Positions 33,461 through 44,044 of a stretch of 64,000 nt of DNA are shown piece after piece (within the stretch, counting starts at the first letter, position 1; the number at the start of each line of letters is the position of its first letter). The translations under genes and the position numbers were made by a program. The stretch comes from Candidatus Enterococcus willemsii (GTDB lineage: Bacteria; Bacillota; Bacilli; Lactobacillales; Enterococcaceae), in the NCBI RefSeq assembly GCF_009933335.1, contig NZ_MAEL01000042.1, positions 1-64,000 on the forward strand, in the 5' to 3' direction. The notes beneath the pieces were generated by a model, which had not been told where the DNA came from, searched no databases, and saw only the letters and a program-made list of their open reading frames with translations.

Positions 33461-33868
33461 ATGGCAGAATTAAATGTACATGAAATACCATATGAAATGA
33501 AACAAGAATCTGTTTCATATGCGAATACAGAGCCAGAACATACTCCTGAACGCCCCGAAGTAGTTGTCATTCCGTTGTCTCCTGCGCGCAAGTTAAATCG
33601 GATTACTCGTATGGAAAAGATTATTGCTGTGGCTATGGTGGGTGTCTTGATTGTTTTAGGTTTACTGATGATTAACTTACGAACAACAATCAGTCAAGTT
33701 GAACAAGATATTTCTGTTTTACAACAAGATGTCACTTCGAAGGAAGCGGAAGCTCTTCAATTAGAACAAGAGAAAAACGAGCTATCTAAAAGTGAACGAA
33801 TTCAAAAAATTGCTGAAGACGAAGGATTATCCATAAATAGTGATAATTTAAGGAAAGTGAAGAAGTAA
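33461..33868 (+). CDS. ftsL: Cell division protein FtsL
   Basis: 135 residues. A cytoplasmic N-terminus (1-50) precedes one membrane helix (about 52-73, IIAVAMVGVLIVLGLLMINL) and an extracellular coiled coil (VEQDISVLQQDVTSKEAEAL). It ties DivIB, DivIC and the septal transpeptidase together. It is identified by topology and position, because FtsL diverges strongly in sequence. The next gene starts immediately after its stop. Confidence 0.9.
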   Translation: MAELNVHEIPYEMKQESVSYANTEPEHTPERPEVVVIPLSPARKLNRITRMEKIIAVAMVGVLIVLGLLMINLRTTISQVEQDISVLQQDVTSKEAEALQLEQEKNELSKSERIQKIAEDEGLSINSDNLRKVKK

Positions 33869-36088
33869 ATGCGAATTATAGAAAAAATGAAGCAGTACTT
33901 TAAAAAGAAAAATTTGTCTACAATGAACAATCGCAAAAAAGTAGGAATTATTCTCTTTACTACGAGTATTGGATTGTTCTTTTTGTTTGTCACGCGTTTG
34001 AGTTACATTGTCATCGTAGGCAATGTTGCGGGTACTTCATTAGAAGCCAAGACAGAAGCTTTGTATCAAGGCAGTGAAGTCATCAAGGCAAAACGCGGAA
34101 CGATTTATGATCGGAATGGTGTAGCGATTGCTGAAGATGCAACGTCTTATTCGATGTATGTTGTGCTGAATGACTCATATGTTACTGGAGATGGTAAGAT
34201 ACTCTATGCTGAAAAGAAAAATTTCGAGAAAATAGCAGAAGTAGTTTCAAGCGAATTAGATGGAAAAGTAAAGAAAAAAACAGTAATTGAAACATTGCAA
34301 AATGCTTCAGACTTAGAGTTAAAGCAAACCAATATTCCAAATGCGAAAAATATTACCTTACAACAAAAACAATCCATTGAGAAAAAATTGGAAAAGCAAA
34401 AACTTGCAGGAGTATATTTTGACGAGCATCAATCACGAATTTATCCAAATGGGACGTTTGCTTCTCATTTTATTGGATATGCTGATGTGCAAACAGATAA
34501 AGAAACCGAAAAAGAAGAACTAAGAGGCAAGTTAGGGTTAGAATTGATTTATGATGATATTTTAAAAGGGAAAGATGGAAAAGCCACGTTCCAAAAAGAT
34601 AATTATCAAAATCCATTGCCGGGAACCGCAGCGGAAGTTAAACCAGCTGAACAAGGAAAAGATGTCTATACAACATTAGATAGTCGTTTGCAGAGTTATT
34701 TGGAACAATTGATGGATGATGCATGGAAAGATACCAAAGCACAGGACTTAACTGCTGTGTTAATGGAAGCTAAAACAGGCGAAATTGTTGCTATGTCTCA
34801 ACGACCATCTTTCAATCCAGAAACCAAAGAAGAATTTAGTGACGAAGATTTTATTTGGGAGAATTTATTTGTACAAGACAAATATGAACCTGGTTCAACA
34901 ATGAAAGTTTTCACAACTGCTGCTGGTATTGAGTATGGTGTCTTTGATCCAAATGAAACATATAGCACAGAACCATACAAACTATATGATGCGACAATTA
35001 ACGACTGGGATTTAGGCGCTAATCATTCGGTATTAACGATGCGCCAAGCACTTTCTTGGTCAAGTAATATCGGAATGGTACGTTTAGAACAAAAAATGCC
35101 AGATCGTTGGCAACGTTATTTGAAAGAATTTGGCTTTGGCCGCAGCACATACTCAGGTTTAGTTGATGAAAAGAAAGGTGATTTGCCTGAAGACAATATT
35201 GTCAGTCAAGCAATGTCATCCTTTGGTCAAGCGATTGATGTGACACAATTCCAAATGCTTCAAGGTTTTACCGCTATTTCAAATGACGGTCAAATGTTAA
35301 AACCACAAATTGTTAAAAAAATTGTTAACCCAACAAATAAGGAAGAAATTGTGACACAACCTGAAGTGGTAGGTCACCCTATTAGTGCAAATACTGCACA
35401 AACTGTCCGAGAATACATGCGTGCAACAGTTGAGGATTCTGAATATGGAACAGCGTATGGTGCCTATGAATTACCTGGCTATCATATTTCTGCAAAAACA
35501 GGAACTGCAGAAATTGCCAAAGACGGAAATTATTTAAAAGGGCAAAGTGACTATCTCTATTCAATTGTTACCATGTTTCCATCAGAAGATCCCAAATATG
35601 TATTGTATCTGACTTTAAAACGTCCAGAAACAAATGACACCTCTGCAATGAAACAGATTGCGAATCCATTAATGAAACGAGCAATGGATTTATATGATGT
35701 TGATTTAGTTGAAGGTAGTAACGAAGTGAGTACTGAGCGAGTTACAGTTCAAGATTACCGTAATTTAGAAACAGATACTGCAGCTGAGGACGCACAAAAA
35801 CGTGGATTATCGGCAATTGTCATTGGTAATGGGGATAAAATTGAAAAACAATCCATTAAAAATGGTAAGAAAGTGATGTCGCAAGAAAAACTGTTGCTAT
35901 TAACAAATGGAGAAAATCGTTACATGCCAGATGTTTCAGGCTGGTCAAAAGCTGATTTAATTAAATTAGGCGAATTATTGGATGTTAAAGTAACATTTGA
36001 AGGTGAAGGCTATTGTGTGGATCAGAGTGTTGCAGCATTTGAACCATTAGCAGATCAAGAATTAACCTTTACTTTACAAGAAAATTAA
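33869..36088 (+). CDS. pbpC: Division transpeptidase (class B PBP, PBP2X-like)
   Basis: 739 residues. One N-terminal membrane anchor (about 23-43), a dimerisation domain, and a transpeptidase domain with the three active-site motifs: STMK in YEPGSTMKVF, SSN in LSWSSNIGM and KTG in ISAKTGTAEI. Two PASTA repeats close the chain (about 625-740; PDVSGWSKADLIKLGELL). It cross-links septal peptidoglycan. By position between ftsL and mraY it is the orthologue of PBP2X/PBP2B-type division enzymes; the gene symbol varies among species. Confidence 0.94.
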   Translation: MRIIEKMKQYFKKKNLSTMNNRKKVGIILFTTSIGLFFLFVTRLSYIVIVGNVAGTSLEAKTEALYQGSEVIKAKRGTIYDRNGVAIAEDATSYSMYVVLNDSYVTGDGKILYAEKKNFEKIAEVVSSELDGKVKKKTVIETLQNASDLELKQTNIPNAKNITLQQKQSIEKKLEKQKLAGVYFDEHQSRIYPNGTFASHFIGYADVQTDKETEKEELRGKLGLELIYDDILKGKDGKATFQKDNYQNPLPGTAAEVKPAEQGKDVYTTLDSRLQSYLEQLMDDAWKDTKAQDLTAVLMEAKTGEIVAMSQRPSFNPETKEEFSDEDFIWENLFVQDKYEPGSTMKVFTTAAGIEYGVFDPNETYSTEPYKLYDATINDWDLGANHSVLTMRQALSWSSNIGMVRLEQKMPDRWQRYLKEFGFGRSTYSGLVDEKKGDLPEDNIVSQAMSSFGQAIDVTQFQMLQGFTAISNDGQMLKPQIVKKIVNPTNKEEIVTQPEVVGHPISANTAQTVREYMRATVEDSEYGTAYGAYELPGYHISAKTGTAEIAKDGNYLKGQSDYLYSIVTMFPSEDPKYVLYLTLKRPETNDTSAMKQIANPLMKRAMDLYDVDLVEGSNEVSTERVTVQDYRNLETDTAAEDAQKRGLSAIVIGNGDKIEKQSIKNGKKVMSQEKLLLLTNGENRYMPDVSGWSKADLIKLGELLDVKVTFEGEGYCVDQSVAAFEPLADQELTFTLQEN

Positions 36089-36105
36089 TCTAGGGGAGAA
36101 CAACT

Positions 36106-37071
36106 ATGGAATGGACAAAAATGATTTTGCCGATTGCAAGTAGTTTCGGTATTACTGTTGCTACGATGCCGCTATTTATCGGTTATTTTCAAGCAAAAAA
36201 ATATGGGCAAGAAATTCGAGATGAAGGACCAGAATGGCATAATATCAAAGCTGGTACGCCAACCATGGGAGGCGTGGTCTTTCTAGTTGCTTCAATTATC
36301 ACAGCCATATGGGTAGGTGTTTGGCAACAACAAATGACACCATCACTGTCCATTTTATTGTTTATCCTAGCACTTTATGGTTTACTTGGGTTTTTAGATG
36401 ATTTTATTAAAATCTTTAAAAAACGTAATATGGGCTTAAATTCATTGCAAAAATTAATTGGCCAAATTATTGGTGGGATTATCTTCTATGTGGTCTTTTT
36501 AATGGAAGGTAATGAGAATGTGTTGAATATTTTTGGTTATTCATTGCCACTTTCTTATTTATACGGTGTGTTTGCTGTTATTTGGTTAGTTGGTTTTTCA
36601 AATGCCGTGAATTTAACAGATGGTATTGATGGATTAGTTTCAGGATTAGGGACGATTTCATTTGCTACCTATGCAATTATTGCATGGTATCAAAATCAAA
36701 TTGATGTCCTAATTTTATGTTTGAGTATTATTGGTGGGTTAATTGGCTTCTTCTTATATAATCACAAACCGGCAAAAATTTTTATGGGCGATGTTGGTTC
36801 GCTAGCTTTAGGTGGCTTGTTAGCTGCTATTTCCATCATGTTGCATCAAGAATGGACATTGTTGCTAATTGGTTTAGTTTATGTGATTGAAACAGCCAGT
36901 GTCATGTTACAAGTGACTTCTTTTAAATTAACAGGCAAACGAATTTTCAAGATGTCTCCGATTCATCATCATTTTGAAATGAGCGGTTGGACTGAATGGA
37001 AAATCGATGGTGTCTTCTGGCTAGTTGCATTAGCTTGCTCAGCGTTGACACTAGTAATATATTTTCTATAA
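36106..37071 (+). CDS. mraY: Phospho-MurNAc-pentapeptide transferase
   Basis: 321 residues with ten predicted membrane segments. It transfers phospho-MurNAc-pentapeptide to undecaprenyl phosphate, forming lipid I. Signatures: GTPTMGGVVFLV, LGFLDDFIKIFKKRN with the acidic pair, NLTDGIDGL, FMGDVGSLALGGL and MSPIHHHFE. Start ATG at 36106 after AGGGGAG. Confidence 0.96.
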   Translation: MEWTKMILPIASSFGITVATMPLFIGYFQAKKYGQEIRDEGPEWHNIKAGTPTMGGVVFLVASIITAIWVGVWQQQMTPSLSILLFILALYGLLGFLDDFIKIFKKRNMGLNSLQKLIGQIIGGIIFYVVFLMEGNENVLNIFGYSLPLSYLYGVFAVIWLVGFSNAVNLTDGIDGLVSGLGTISFATYAIIAWYQNQIDVLILCLSIIGGLIGFFLYNHKPAKIFMGDVGSLALGGLLAAISIMLHQEWTLLLIGLVYVIETASVMLQVTSFKLTGKRIFKMSPIHHHFEMSGWTEWKIDGVFWLVALACSALTLVIYFL

Positions 37072-37116
37072 ACAGACTTAAATGTTTAATCAGACTATCC
37101 GTGGGAGATGAAAGCA

Positions 37117-38475
37117 ATGAAAAAAATTGTTGACTATAAAAATAAAAAAGTGCTGGTCTTAGGATTAGCAAAAAGCGGATTTAGTGCGGCCAAATTGTTA
37201 CATGATTTGGGCGCACTTGTTACCGTTAATGATGGAAAACCATTTGAAGAAAACCCAGAAGCACAAGATTTACTAACTTTGGGTATCAAAGTTATTACAG
37301 GTAGTCATCCAATCGAATTATTAGACGAAGATTTTTCACTGGTTGTGAAAAATCCAGGGATACCATATACACAACCACTAGTAAAAAAAGCGGTGGAAAA
37401 GAAAATTCCAATCTTAACAGAGGTGGAGTTAGCCTATCAAGTTTCAGATGCACCAATTATCGGTATTACTGGAACAAATGGTAAAACAACAACAACAACA
37501 ATGATTGGACAAGTACTGAATGCAGGAATGTCAAAAGGCACAGCACGTCTTTCTGGTAACATAGGTTATCCTGCAAGTTCAGTGGCACAAGAAGCTGTGT
37601 CAGAAGATTACTTAGTGATGGAGTTGTCTAGTTTTCAATTAATGGGCATTGAGACATTCCATCCAGCGATTGCTGTCATTACGAACTTATATGAAGCGCA
37701 TTTAGACTATCATGGTAGTCGTGAAGAATACGTCGCAGCTAAATGGCAGATTCAAAAAAATATGACCTCACAAGATGCAATTGTTTTAAATTGGAACCAA
37801 CAAGAATTACAAGAACTTGCTAAAACAACGAAGGCTAGAGTCGTACCATTTTCAACGCAAGAAGTTGTGGCGGGAGCCTATGAATTAGACGGACAATTAT
37901 ATTTTAAAGACGAAATTATTTTACCGGTTGCTGAGTTAGGCGTTCCGGGAAAACATAATATTGAGAATGCATTGGCTGCAATTGCGGTTGCCAAATTATC
38001 AGGAATTGATAACCAATCAATTGCCGAAGCGTTACGAACATTTTCGGGAGTGCCACATCGTACCCAATATGTAGGGAAAATAAATGACGTTCGTTTCTTT
38101 AATGATTCAAAAGCAACGAATATTTTAGCTACAGAAATGGCGTTAGGTGGATTTGAGCACGAAAAATTAATTTTATTGGCAGGCGGTTTAGACCGTGGCA
38201 ATGGCTTTGAAGAGTTAATTCCGTCATTAAAAGGAATCAAAGCGATTGTGTTATTCGGTGAAACAAAATATAAACTAGAAGATGCAGCTAAACAAGCAGG
38301 GATTCCAATTATTCGTTTAACAGATAATGTTGAAACAGCGGTTCCTTTAGCCTTTGAATTAAGTATTCCAGGAGATACAATCTTATTGTCACCTGCGAAT
38401 GCCAGTTGGGATCAATATCCTAATTTTGAAGTGCGAGGCGAACGATATATTGAGGCAATGAAGGCCTTAAAATAA
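37117..38475 (+). CDS. murD: UDP-MurNAc-L-alanine:D-glutamate ligase
   Basis: 452 residues. The N-terminal domain begins [17 protein letters not shown]. The ATP loop is [16 protein letters not shown]. The central-domain motif is LSSFQL, and FNDSKATN is in the C-terminal domain. Adds D-glutamate to UDP-MurNAc-Ala. The ATG at 37117 is 9 nt from GGGAG; the ATG at 37108 is too close to that site. Confidence 0.96.
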   Translation: MKKIVDYKNKKVLVLGLAKSGFSAAKLLHDLGALVTVNDGKPFEENPEAQDLLTLGIKVITGSHPIELLDEDFSLVVKNPGIPYTQPLVKKAVEKKIPILTEVELAYQVSDAPIIGITGTNGKTTTTTMIGQVLNAGMSKGTARLSGNIGYPASSVAQEAVSEDYLVMELSSFQLMGIETFHPAIAVITNLYEAHLDYHGSREEYVAAKWQIQKNMTSQDAIVLNWNQQELQELAKTTKARVVPFSTQEVVAGAYELDGQLYFKDEIILPVAELGVPGKHNIENALAAIAVAKLSGIDNQSIAEALRTFSGVPHRTQYVGKINDVRFFNDSKATNILATEMALGGFEHEKLILLAGGLDRGNGFEELIPSLKGIKAIVLFGETKYKLEDAAKQAGIPIIRLTDNVETAVPLAFELSIPGDTILLSPANASWDQYPNFEVRGERYIEAMKALK

Positions 38476-38497
38476 AAAATAGAGTGAGGAATGCAAG

Positions 38498-39589
38498 ATG
38501 AAAGTTTTAGTTACTGGTGGAGGAACAGGTGGTCACATCTACCCTGCTCTTGCATTTGTTAAATATGTAAAAGAAAAAGTACCGACTGCTAGTTTTTTAT
38601 ATGTAGGAGCGACTAGAGGATTAGAAAATAAGATTTTACCTCAAACGGATATTCCATTTAAAACTTTGGAAATCCAAGGTTTTAAACGTAGTTTATCCTT
38701 TGAAAATGTAAAAACGATTCAGTTGTTTTTCAAAAGTATTCGAGAAGCAAAGAAAATCTTAAGAGAGTTTCAACCAGATGTAGTTATCGGAACAGGTGGA
38801 TATGTGTCAGGTGCCGTTGTCTATGCAGCAGCAAAGATGAATATTCCAACTATTGTTCATGAGCAAAATAGTGTACCTGGAATGACTAACAAATTTTTAG
38901 CACGCTATGTAGATAAAGTAGCGATTGCTTTTGAAGATGCCGCGCAATTTTTTCCAAAACAAAAGACGGTATTGATAGGTAATCCCCGTGCGCAAGAAGT
39001 TGGTGCAGTCGAAAAATCTGATATTCTAAAAAAATACAATTTAAAAACAGACAAAAAGACGGTTTTAATTTTTGGTGGGAGTCAAGGAGCATTAAAAATT
39101 AATCAAGCTGTTGTAGCAGCTATCCCAGCATTTTCAACCAAAGAATACCAAATTTTATATGCATCGGGTGAACGTTACTATCAAGAAATTGAGGAAACGA
39201 TTGGTATGACCAAAGATGCGTTTTCTAATATTAGTATTCAACCGTACATTAATCAAATGACTGAAGTGATGGTTAACTGTGATTTACTAATTGGTCGAGC
39301 GGGAGCGACCTCAATAGCTGAATTTACAGGACTTGGTTTACCAGCAATTTTAATTCCTAGCCCTTATGTCACAAATGATCATCAAACGAAGAATGCAGAA
39401 AGTCTTGTTCATGCTGGTGCAGTGAAAATGATTCGAGATAATGAACTAACTGCGGATAATCTTGTGACAGCTGTAGATGAGATTATGTCGAATGAAGCGC
39501 TACGTAATCAAATGGCAAAGGCATCGAAAGAGCAAGGAATTACGGATGCTTCTGAGCGCTTGTTTCAACTGGTTAGTACATTAATTTAA
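38498..39589 (+). CDS. murG: UDP-GlcNAc transferase, lipid I to lipid II
   Basis: 363 residues, a GT-B fold enzyme. It begins [15 protein letters not shown], contains [13 protein letters not shown] and [12 protein letters not shown], and the donor-binding half has [11 protein letters not shown] and [15 protein letters not shown]. It makes lipid II at the inner face of the membrane. The stop is 16 bases before the proposed divIB start. Confidence 0.96.
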   Translation: MKVLVTGGGTGGHIYPALAFVKYVKEKVPTASFLYVGATRGLENKILPQTDIPFKTLEIQGFKRSLSFENVKTIQLFFKSIREAKKILREFQPDVVIGTGGYVSGAVVYAAAKMNIPTIVHEQNSVPGMTNKFLARYVDKVAIAFEDAAQFFPKQKTVLIGNPRAQEVGAVEKSDILKKYNLKTDKKTVLIFGGSQGALKINQAVVAAIPAFSTKEYQILYASGERYYQEIEETIGMTKDAFSNISIQPYINQMTEVMVNCDLLIGRAGATSIAEFTGLGLPAILIPSPYVTNDHQTKNAESLVHAGAVKMIRDNELTADNLVTAVDEIMSNEALRNQMAKASKEQGITDASERLFQLVSTLI

Positions 39590-39605
39590 AGAGGAGGCGA
39601 TTGTC

Positions 39606-40619
39606 ATTAGTACCGATAAAGGACCAAAAAATCCCAAAAATCCTACTGAAGAAGAGTTGACCCCTTGGCAAAAAGAGCATTTATTGTATCTTGAAAAAAA
39701 TGGACATGAAGAACCAGCTGAAACAGAGGAAGCAAATGAAGAGACAACAAATATGGAAGAGAAAGCGAATGACTCAGAAGAGACTGAGGATGATACAGAG
39801 AGTGTTGATGAATCTGAACGAGTTTCATTTGCAGATCGTCTCCCAAAACTAAAAGAATACCGTAATAAGCAATTGTATCAACGATTATTATTATTGACAC
39901 TTCTTTTTTTAGCACCGCTTTTAGTAACTGTTTATTGGATTTCGCCGTTAAATCAATTAGCGGAAGTTACTGTCAAAGGGAATCAAAAAGTTGCTGCTGA
40001 GACGATTATTAACGCATCTAATTTGAAAATCCATGAAAGTTTGTGGCCACAATTTTTTGAACGGCAATCAACTGTAGCGCAAATTAAAAAACAGGTGCCG
40101 CGGGTAAATGATGTGACAATTACAATTAATCATTTGAATCAGTTTACAATTGATATAACCGAGCATCAGGAAGTAGCGCTGTTAGTCAAAGGAAAAGAAT
40201 ATTTGCCGATTTTAGATAACGGGTTAATTATTGAAGATCCACAAAAAGAAGCAAGTCAAGATAAAGTGATTTTCGAAGGTTTTAAAGAAGAAGCTAAAAT
40301 TTTAGAAACCTTAACAGCTTATCATAAATTAGCGAAAGAAATTCAAGAAGGGATTTCACAAATAAAATATGCTCCTACAGCGAAAAATGATCAATTATTA
40401 AATTTATATATGAATGATGGCAATCAAGTAATTGTAAATATTTCAAACATGGCAAGTCAAATGAAGTATTATGCACAAGTTGCTAAAGAACTGGATAGTA
40501 AAGGAATCGTTGATATGGAAGTCGGCATTTTTGCCTACCCATACCCAACGTCAGATTCCTCAACTGACGAATCTAGTCAAGAAACTGTTACAGAAAGTAA
40601 TGAAGAAATAAATTTTTAA
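39606..40619 (+). CDS. divIB: Cell division protein DivIB/FtsQ (apparent ATT start)
   Basis: 337 residues if it starts at ATT 39606. An acidic cytoplasmic part (rich in Glu, about 30-75), one membrane helix (about 98-117, LLLLTLLFLAPLLVTVYWIS), the extracellular POTRA domain (LAEVTVKGNQKVAAETIINA) and a beta domain. There is no in-frame ATG, GTG or TTG between the upstream stop codon (39582) and TTG 39657, and that TTG lacks a ribosome site. ATT 39606 is 8 nt after AGGAGG (39592-39597) and adds the usual TPWQKEH-preceding segment (KGPKNPKNPTEEE) seen in relatives. Interacts with FtsL and DivIC at the septum. Confidence 0.85.
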   Translation: MSTDKGPKNPKNPTEEELTPWQKEHLLYLEKNGHEEPAETEEANEETTNMEEKANDSEETEDDTESVDESERVSFADRLPKLKEYRNKQLYQRLLLLTLLFLAPLLVTVYWISPLNQLAEVTVKGNQKVAAETIINASNLKIHESLWPQFFERQSTVAQIKKQVPRVNDVTITINHLNQFTIDITEHQEVALLVKGKEYLPILDNGLIIEDPQKEASQDKVIFEGFKEEAKILETLTAYHKLAKEIQEGISQIKYAPTAKNDQLLNLYMNDGNQVIVNISNMASQMKYYAQVAKELDSKGIVDMEVGIFAYPYPTSDSSTDESSQETVTESNEEINF

Positions 40620-40772
40620 TATAATTGTCATATATTTTTTGCGAACTTCTTTCTCAAATGGGCTAAACTATGGTAAAATTGATAGCAGTGAATAAATGAT
40701 TTAATATATAACTAAATACGTAAGCAATACGTTTGAGGTATATGGAAATTAAGGTAGGAGGGAACCCCATCC
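40620..40772 (+). promoter_or_regulatory. Gap between divIB and ftsA with probable promoter
   Basis: 153 bases. TGG-TAAAAT (about 40671-40679) is an extended -10 element, which would give ftsA-ftsZ an additional promoter and a leader of about 85 nt. A GGAGGGAACC ribosome site precedes ftsA. Confidence 0.5.
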
Positions 40773-42092
40773 ATGGCAAAAACGGGAATGTATGTTGGCC
40801 TAGATATTGGTACAACATCAGTTAAAGTTGTTGTAGCTGAATACGTTGAAGGCCAAATGAATATCATTGGTGTTGGAAATGCAAAATCAGAAGGAATTAA
40901 TCGCGGAATCGTTGTTGATATTGATAAAACCGTACAAGCTATCCAAAGAGCTGTGCGTCAAGCAGAAGAAAAAGCCGGAATTCAAATTCGCAATGTGAAT
41001 GTTGGATTACCTGCAAATTTATTGGAAGTTGAACACTGCCAAGGCATGATTGCGGTAAGCAGTGAATCAAAAGAAATTACAAATGAAGATGTACGAAATG
41101 TCGCTTCAGCAGCCTTGGTACGTTCTATTCCACCTGAAAGACAAATTATTACAATTATGCCTCAGGAATTTACTGTCGATGGCTTTGAAGGAATTAAAGA
41201 TCCACGAGGAATGATTGGTGTCCGTTTAGAAATGATTGGTGTTGTCTTCACAGGACCAAAAACCATCATTCATAACATCCGTAAGTGTGTCGAAAAAGCT
41301 GGACTAGTTGTAAATGAATTGGTCATTACTCCATTGGCATTAACAGAAACAATTTTATCCGATGGCGAAAAAGATTTTGGAACGACTGTGATTGATATCG
41401 GTGGCGGTCAAACAACAGTTGCTGTTATGCATGACAAACAATTGAAATTTACAAATGTGAATCAAGAAGGTGGAGAGTTTGTTACAAAAGATATCTCTAC
41501 TGTTCTAAATACATCTTTCAATAATGCCGAAGCTCTAAAAATCAATTATGGTGATGCGTATCCAGATAGAACATCTGCAAGCGAAGAATTCCCTGTAGAC
41601 GTTATCGGTAAATCAGAACCAGTTAAAATTGATGAACGCTATTTATCAGAAGTGATTGAAGCGCGTATGGAACAAATTTTTGTGAAAGCAAAAGATGTTT
41701 TAGATGAAATTGAAGCATTAGAACTACCTGGAGGCATTGTCTTAACAGGTGGCGCAGCTAGTCTTCCCGGCGTGGTAGATTTAGCACAAGAAATATTTGG
41801 CGTTAATGTAAAACTTCATGTTCCTAATCATATGGGATTACGTAATCCAGTCTTTACAAATGTGATTAGTATTGTTGATTACTCAGCTAATTTAAGTGAA
41901 GTCTATCAAATGGCTAAAAGTGCTGTGACTGGTGAAAAAGCGTTAGAACAACCAAGCGCTGTTCAACCAGAACCAATGTATGAGCAACCACAATATGAAC
42001 CAGAAGAGGTTACTTATCAAGAACCAGAAGAGCAACATAGAGAAGGTTTTACAAATAAAGTAAAAAATCTCTTTTCTAACATTTTTGATTAA
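40773..42092 (+). CDS. ftsA: Cell division protein FtsA
   Basis: 439 residues of the actin-like family. The phosphate loops are GLDIGTTSVKVVV and VIDIGGGQTTVAVM, and the adenosine motif is VLTGGAASLPGV. The C-terminus ends in the amphipathic membrane-targeting helix (FTNKVKNLFSNIFD) after a Pro/Glu/Gln-rich linker. Tethers FtsZ filaments to the membrane. Confidence 0.96.
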   Translation: MAKTGMYVGLDIGTTSVKVVVAEYVEGQMNIIGVGNAKSEGINRGIVVDIDKTVQAIQRAVRQAEEKAGIQIRNVNVGLPANLLEVEHCQGMIAVSSESKEITNEDVRNVASAALVRSIPPERQIITIMPQEFTVDGFEGIKDPRGMIGVRLEMIGVVFTGPKTIIHNIRKCVEKAGLVVNELVITPLALTETILSDGEKDFGTTVIDIGGGQTTVAVMHDKQLKFTNVNQEGGEFVTKDISTVLNTSFNNAEALKINYGDAYPDRTSASEEFPVDVIGKSEPVKIDERYLSEVIEARMEQIFVKAKDVLDEIEALELPGGIVLTGGAASLPGVVDLAQEIFGVNVKLHVPNHMGLRNPVFTNVISIVDYSANLSEVYQMAKSAVTGEKALEQPSAVQPEPMYEQPQYEPEEVTYQEPEEQHREGFTNKVKNLFSNIFD

Positions 42093-42115
42093 CAAACGCA
42101 GGAGGAAGATAAATT

Positions 42116-43342
42116 ATGGAATTTTCAATTGATAATAACATCAACGACGGCGCTGTCATTAAAGTTATCGGTGTCGGAGGCGGAGGCGGAAACGCTGTAA
42201 ACCGCATGATTGAAGAAAATGTAAAAGGCGTTGAATTTATTACAGTCAACACAGATGTTCAAGCATTAAAAAATTCAAAAGCAGAAACAGTTATCCAATT
42301 AGGGCCTAAATATACACGTGGTCTTGGTGCAGGTTCTCAACCAGAAGTTGGTCAAAAAGCTGCGGAAGAAAGTGAAGAACTTATTCGTGAATCATTAGAA
42401 GGCGCAGATATGGTCTTCATCACTGCTGGTATGGGTGGCGGAACTGGTACTGGTGCCGCTCCAATCGTAGCGAATATCGCAAAAACTTTAGGCGCATTAA
42501 CAGTCGGCGTTGTTACACGTCCATTTACTTTTGAAGGACCAAAACGTGGTCGTTTTGCTGCAGAAGGTATCGCAAAATTAAAAGAAAATGTCGATACATT
42601 ATTAATTATTTCAAATAATCGTCTACTAGAAGTTGTCGATAAAAAGACGCCAATGCTAGAAGCATTCCGTGAAGCAGACAATGTTTTACGTCAAGGTGTA
42701 CAAGGTATTTCAGACTTAATTACAGCACCTGGTTACGTAAACTTGGACTTTGCTGATGTGAAGACCGTTATGGAAAATCAAGGAACAGCATTAATGGGAA
42801 TCGGCGTTGCTAGCGGTGAAGAACGTGTCATCGAAGCAACGAAAAAAGCTATCTCTTCTCCATTGTTAGAAACATCTATTGACGGTGCAGAACAAGTACT
42901 ATTAAACATCACTGGTGGATTAGACATGACATTGTTTGAAGCACAAGATGCTTCTGATATTGTTGCTGGTGCAGCAGCTGGCGATGTAAATATTATCTTA
43001 GGAACTTCAATTAATGAAGAACTAGGTGATGAAATTCGCGTAACAGTTATTGCGACAGGAATTGACCCATCAAATCGTGAAAACAGATCTTCACGTACTC
43101 GTCAAACACAAGCAGCACCACAAAAGCCAGTTTTTGAAATGGATCAAGCAAAACCCGTTCAAGAAGAAAATACAACATTTGGTGATTGGGATATTCGTAA
43201 AGAACAAAATGTTCGCCCTCGTGTAGAGGATTCTCAACTAGAATCAATGGAAAAAAAAGAATTTGATACATTCAATCGTGAAGAATCAAAATCAAATGAC
43301 GATGAGTTAAATACTCCGCCATTTTTCCGTCGTAAAAGATAA
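42116..43342 (+). CDS. ftsZ: Cell division protein FtsZ
   Basis: 408 residues. Tubulin-like GTPase with [14 protein letters not shown] at the start and the signature [13 protein letters not shown]. The T7 loop region is [12 protein letters not shown] variable linker (about 318-395) leads to the conserved C-terminal peptide ([14 protein letters not shown]), which binds FtsA and SepF. Its codon use is markedly optimal, as expected for high expression. Confidence 0.97.
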   Translation: MEFSIDNNINDGAVIKVIGVGGGGGNAVNRMIEENVKGVEFITVNTDVQALKNSKAETVIQLGPKYTRGLGAGSQPEVGQKAAEESEELIRESLEGADMVFITAGMGGGTGTGAAPIVANIAKTLGALTVGVVTRPFTFEGPKRGRFAAEGIAKLKENVDTLLIISNNRLLEVVDKKTPMLEAFREADNVLRQGVQGISDLITAPGYVNLDFADVKTVMENQGTALMGIGVASGEERVIEATKKAISSPLLETSIDGAEQVLLNITGGLDMTLFEAQDASDIVAGAAAGDVNIILGTSINEELGDEIRVTVIATGIDPSNRENRSSRTRQTQAAPQKPVFEMDQAKPVQEENTTFGDWDIRKEQNVRPRVEDSQLESMEKKEFDTFNREESKSNDDELNTPPFFRRKR

Positions 43343-43356
43343 AGGAGGAAGAGTAC

Positions 43357-44031
43357 ATGATTTCTGACAACTTGCGAAAGGTAGAGCAAGAGATTCGGGA
43401 TTCCTGTGCTCTTGTTTCTCGTCAGCCAAAAGATGTTACTTTGATTGCTGTTACAAAAACAGTCGACACAGAAACAACAATTGAATTGGTTCAGCAAGGT
43501 GTGACACACTTGGCAGAGAACCGAATGGAAAAATTTTTAGAAAAAAAGGAGAAAATGTCCGCTTTTTCTAATGTTTCGTGGCATTTTATTGGCAATTTGC
43601 AGCGTAGAAAGGTAAAATCAGTTATAAATGAGATTGACTTTTTTCATGCCTTGGATAGCATAAAACTTGCAAGTGAAATTCAAAAACGAGCAACCAAAAA
43701 AATTAATTGTTTTGTTGAACTCAATATTTCTGGGGAAGAAAGCAAGCATGGTATTCCTCCAAAAGAATTAGAAACATTTATTCAGCAACTTGAACCGTAT
43801 GATCAAATTTGTGTGGTGGGGTTAATGACAATGGCACCTTTCGATTCAACAATTGAGGAACAACATCAACTTTTTGCTCACTTAAAAACACTGCAAGAAG
43901 ATATAGAACGTAAAAAGCTTCCCTTTGCACCATGTACAGAAACAAGTATGGGAATGTCTAATGATTTTGCAATTGCTATTCAAGAAGGTGCAACCTTTGT
44001 AAGAGTCGGTACAGCGTTATTCAAAGAGTAA
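43357..44031 (+). CDS. ylmE: YggS/YlmE-family PLP-binding protein
   Basis: 224 residues. Fold III PLP protein: LIAVTKTVDTETTIELVQQG holds the PLP lysine; later HFIGNLQRRKVKSVIN and TSMGMSNDFAIAIQEGATFVRVG are family signatures. It maintains PLP homeostasis and has no known enzymatic reaction. First of the ylm genes between ftsZ and divIVA. Confidence 0.94.
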   Translation: MISDNLRKVEQEIRDSCALVSRQPKDVTLIAVTKTVDTETTIELVQQGVTHLAENRMEKFLEKKEKMSAFSNVSWHFIGNLQRRKVKSVINEIDFFHALDSIKLASEIQKRATKKINCFVELNISGEESKHGIPPKELETFIQQLEPYDQICVVGLMTMAPFDSTIEEQHQLFAHLKTLQEDIERKKLPFAPCTETSMGMSNDFAIAIQEGATFVRVGTALFKE

Positions 44032-44044
44032 AGGGGGAAAACCC

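Noticed and set aside
39601-39660. Short frame starting at TTG 39601 as leader peptide for divIB
   Set aside because: It is only 5 nt behind the SD-to-ATT window and out of frame; more simply explained as chance, although translational coupling cannot be excluded.
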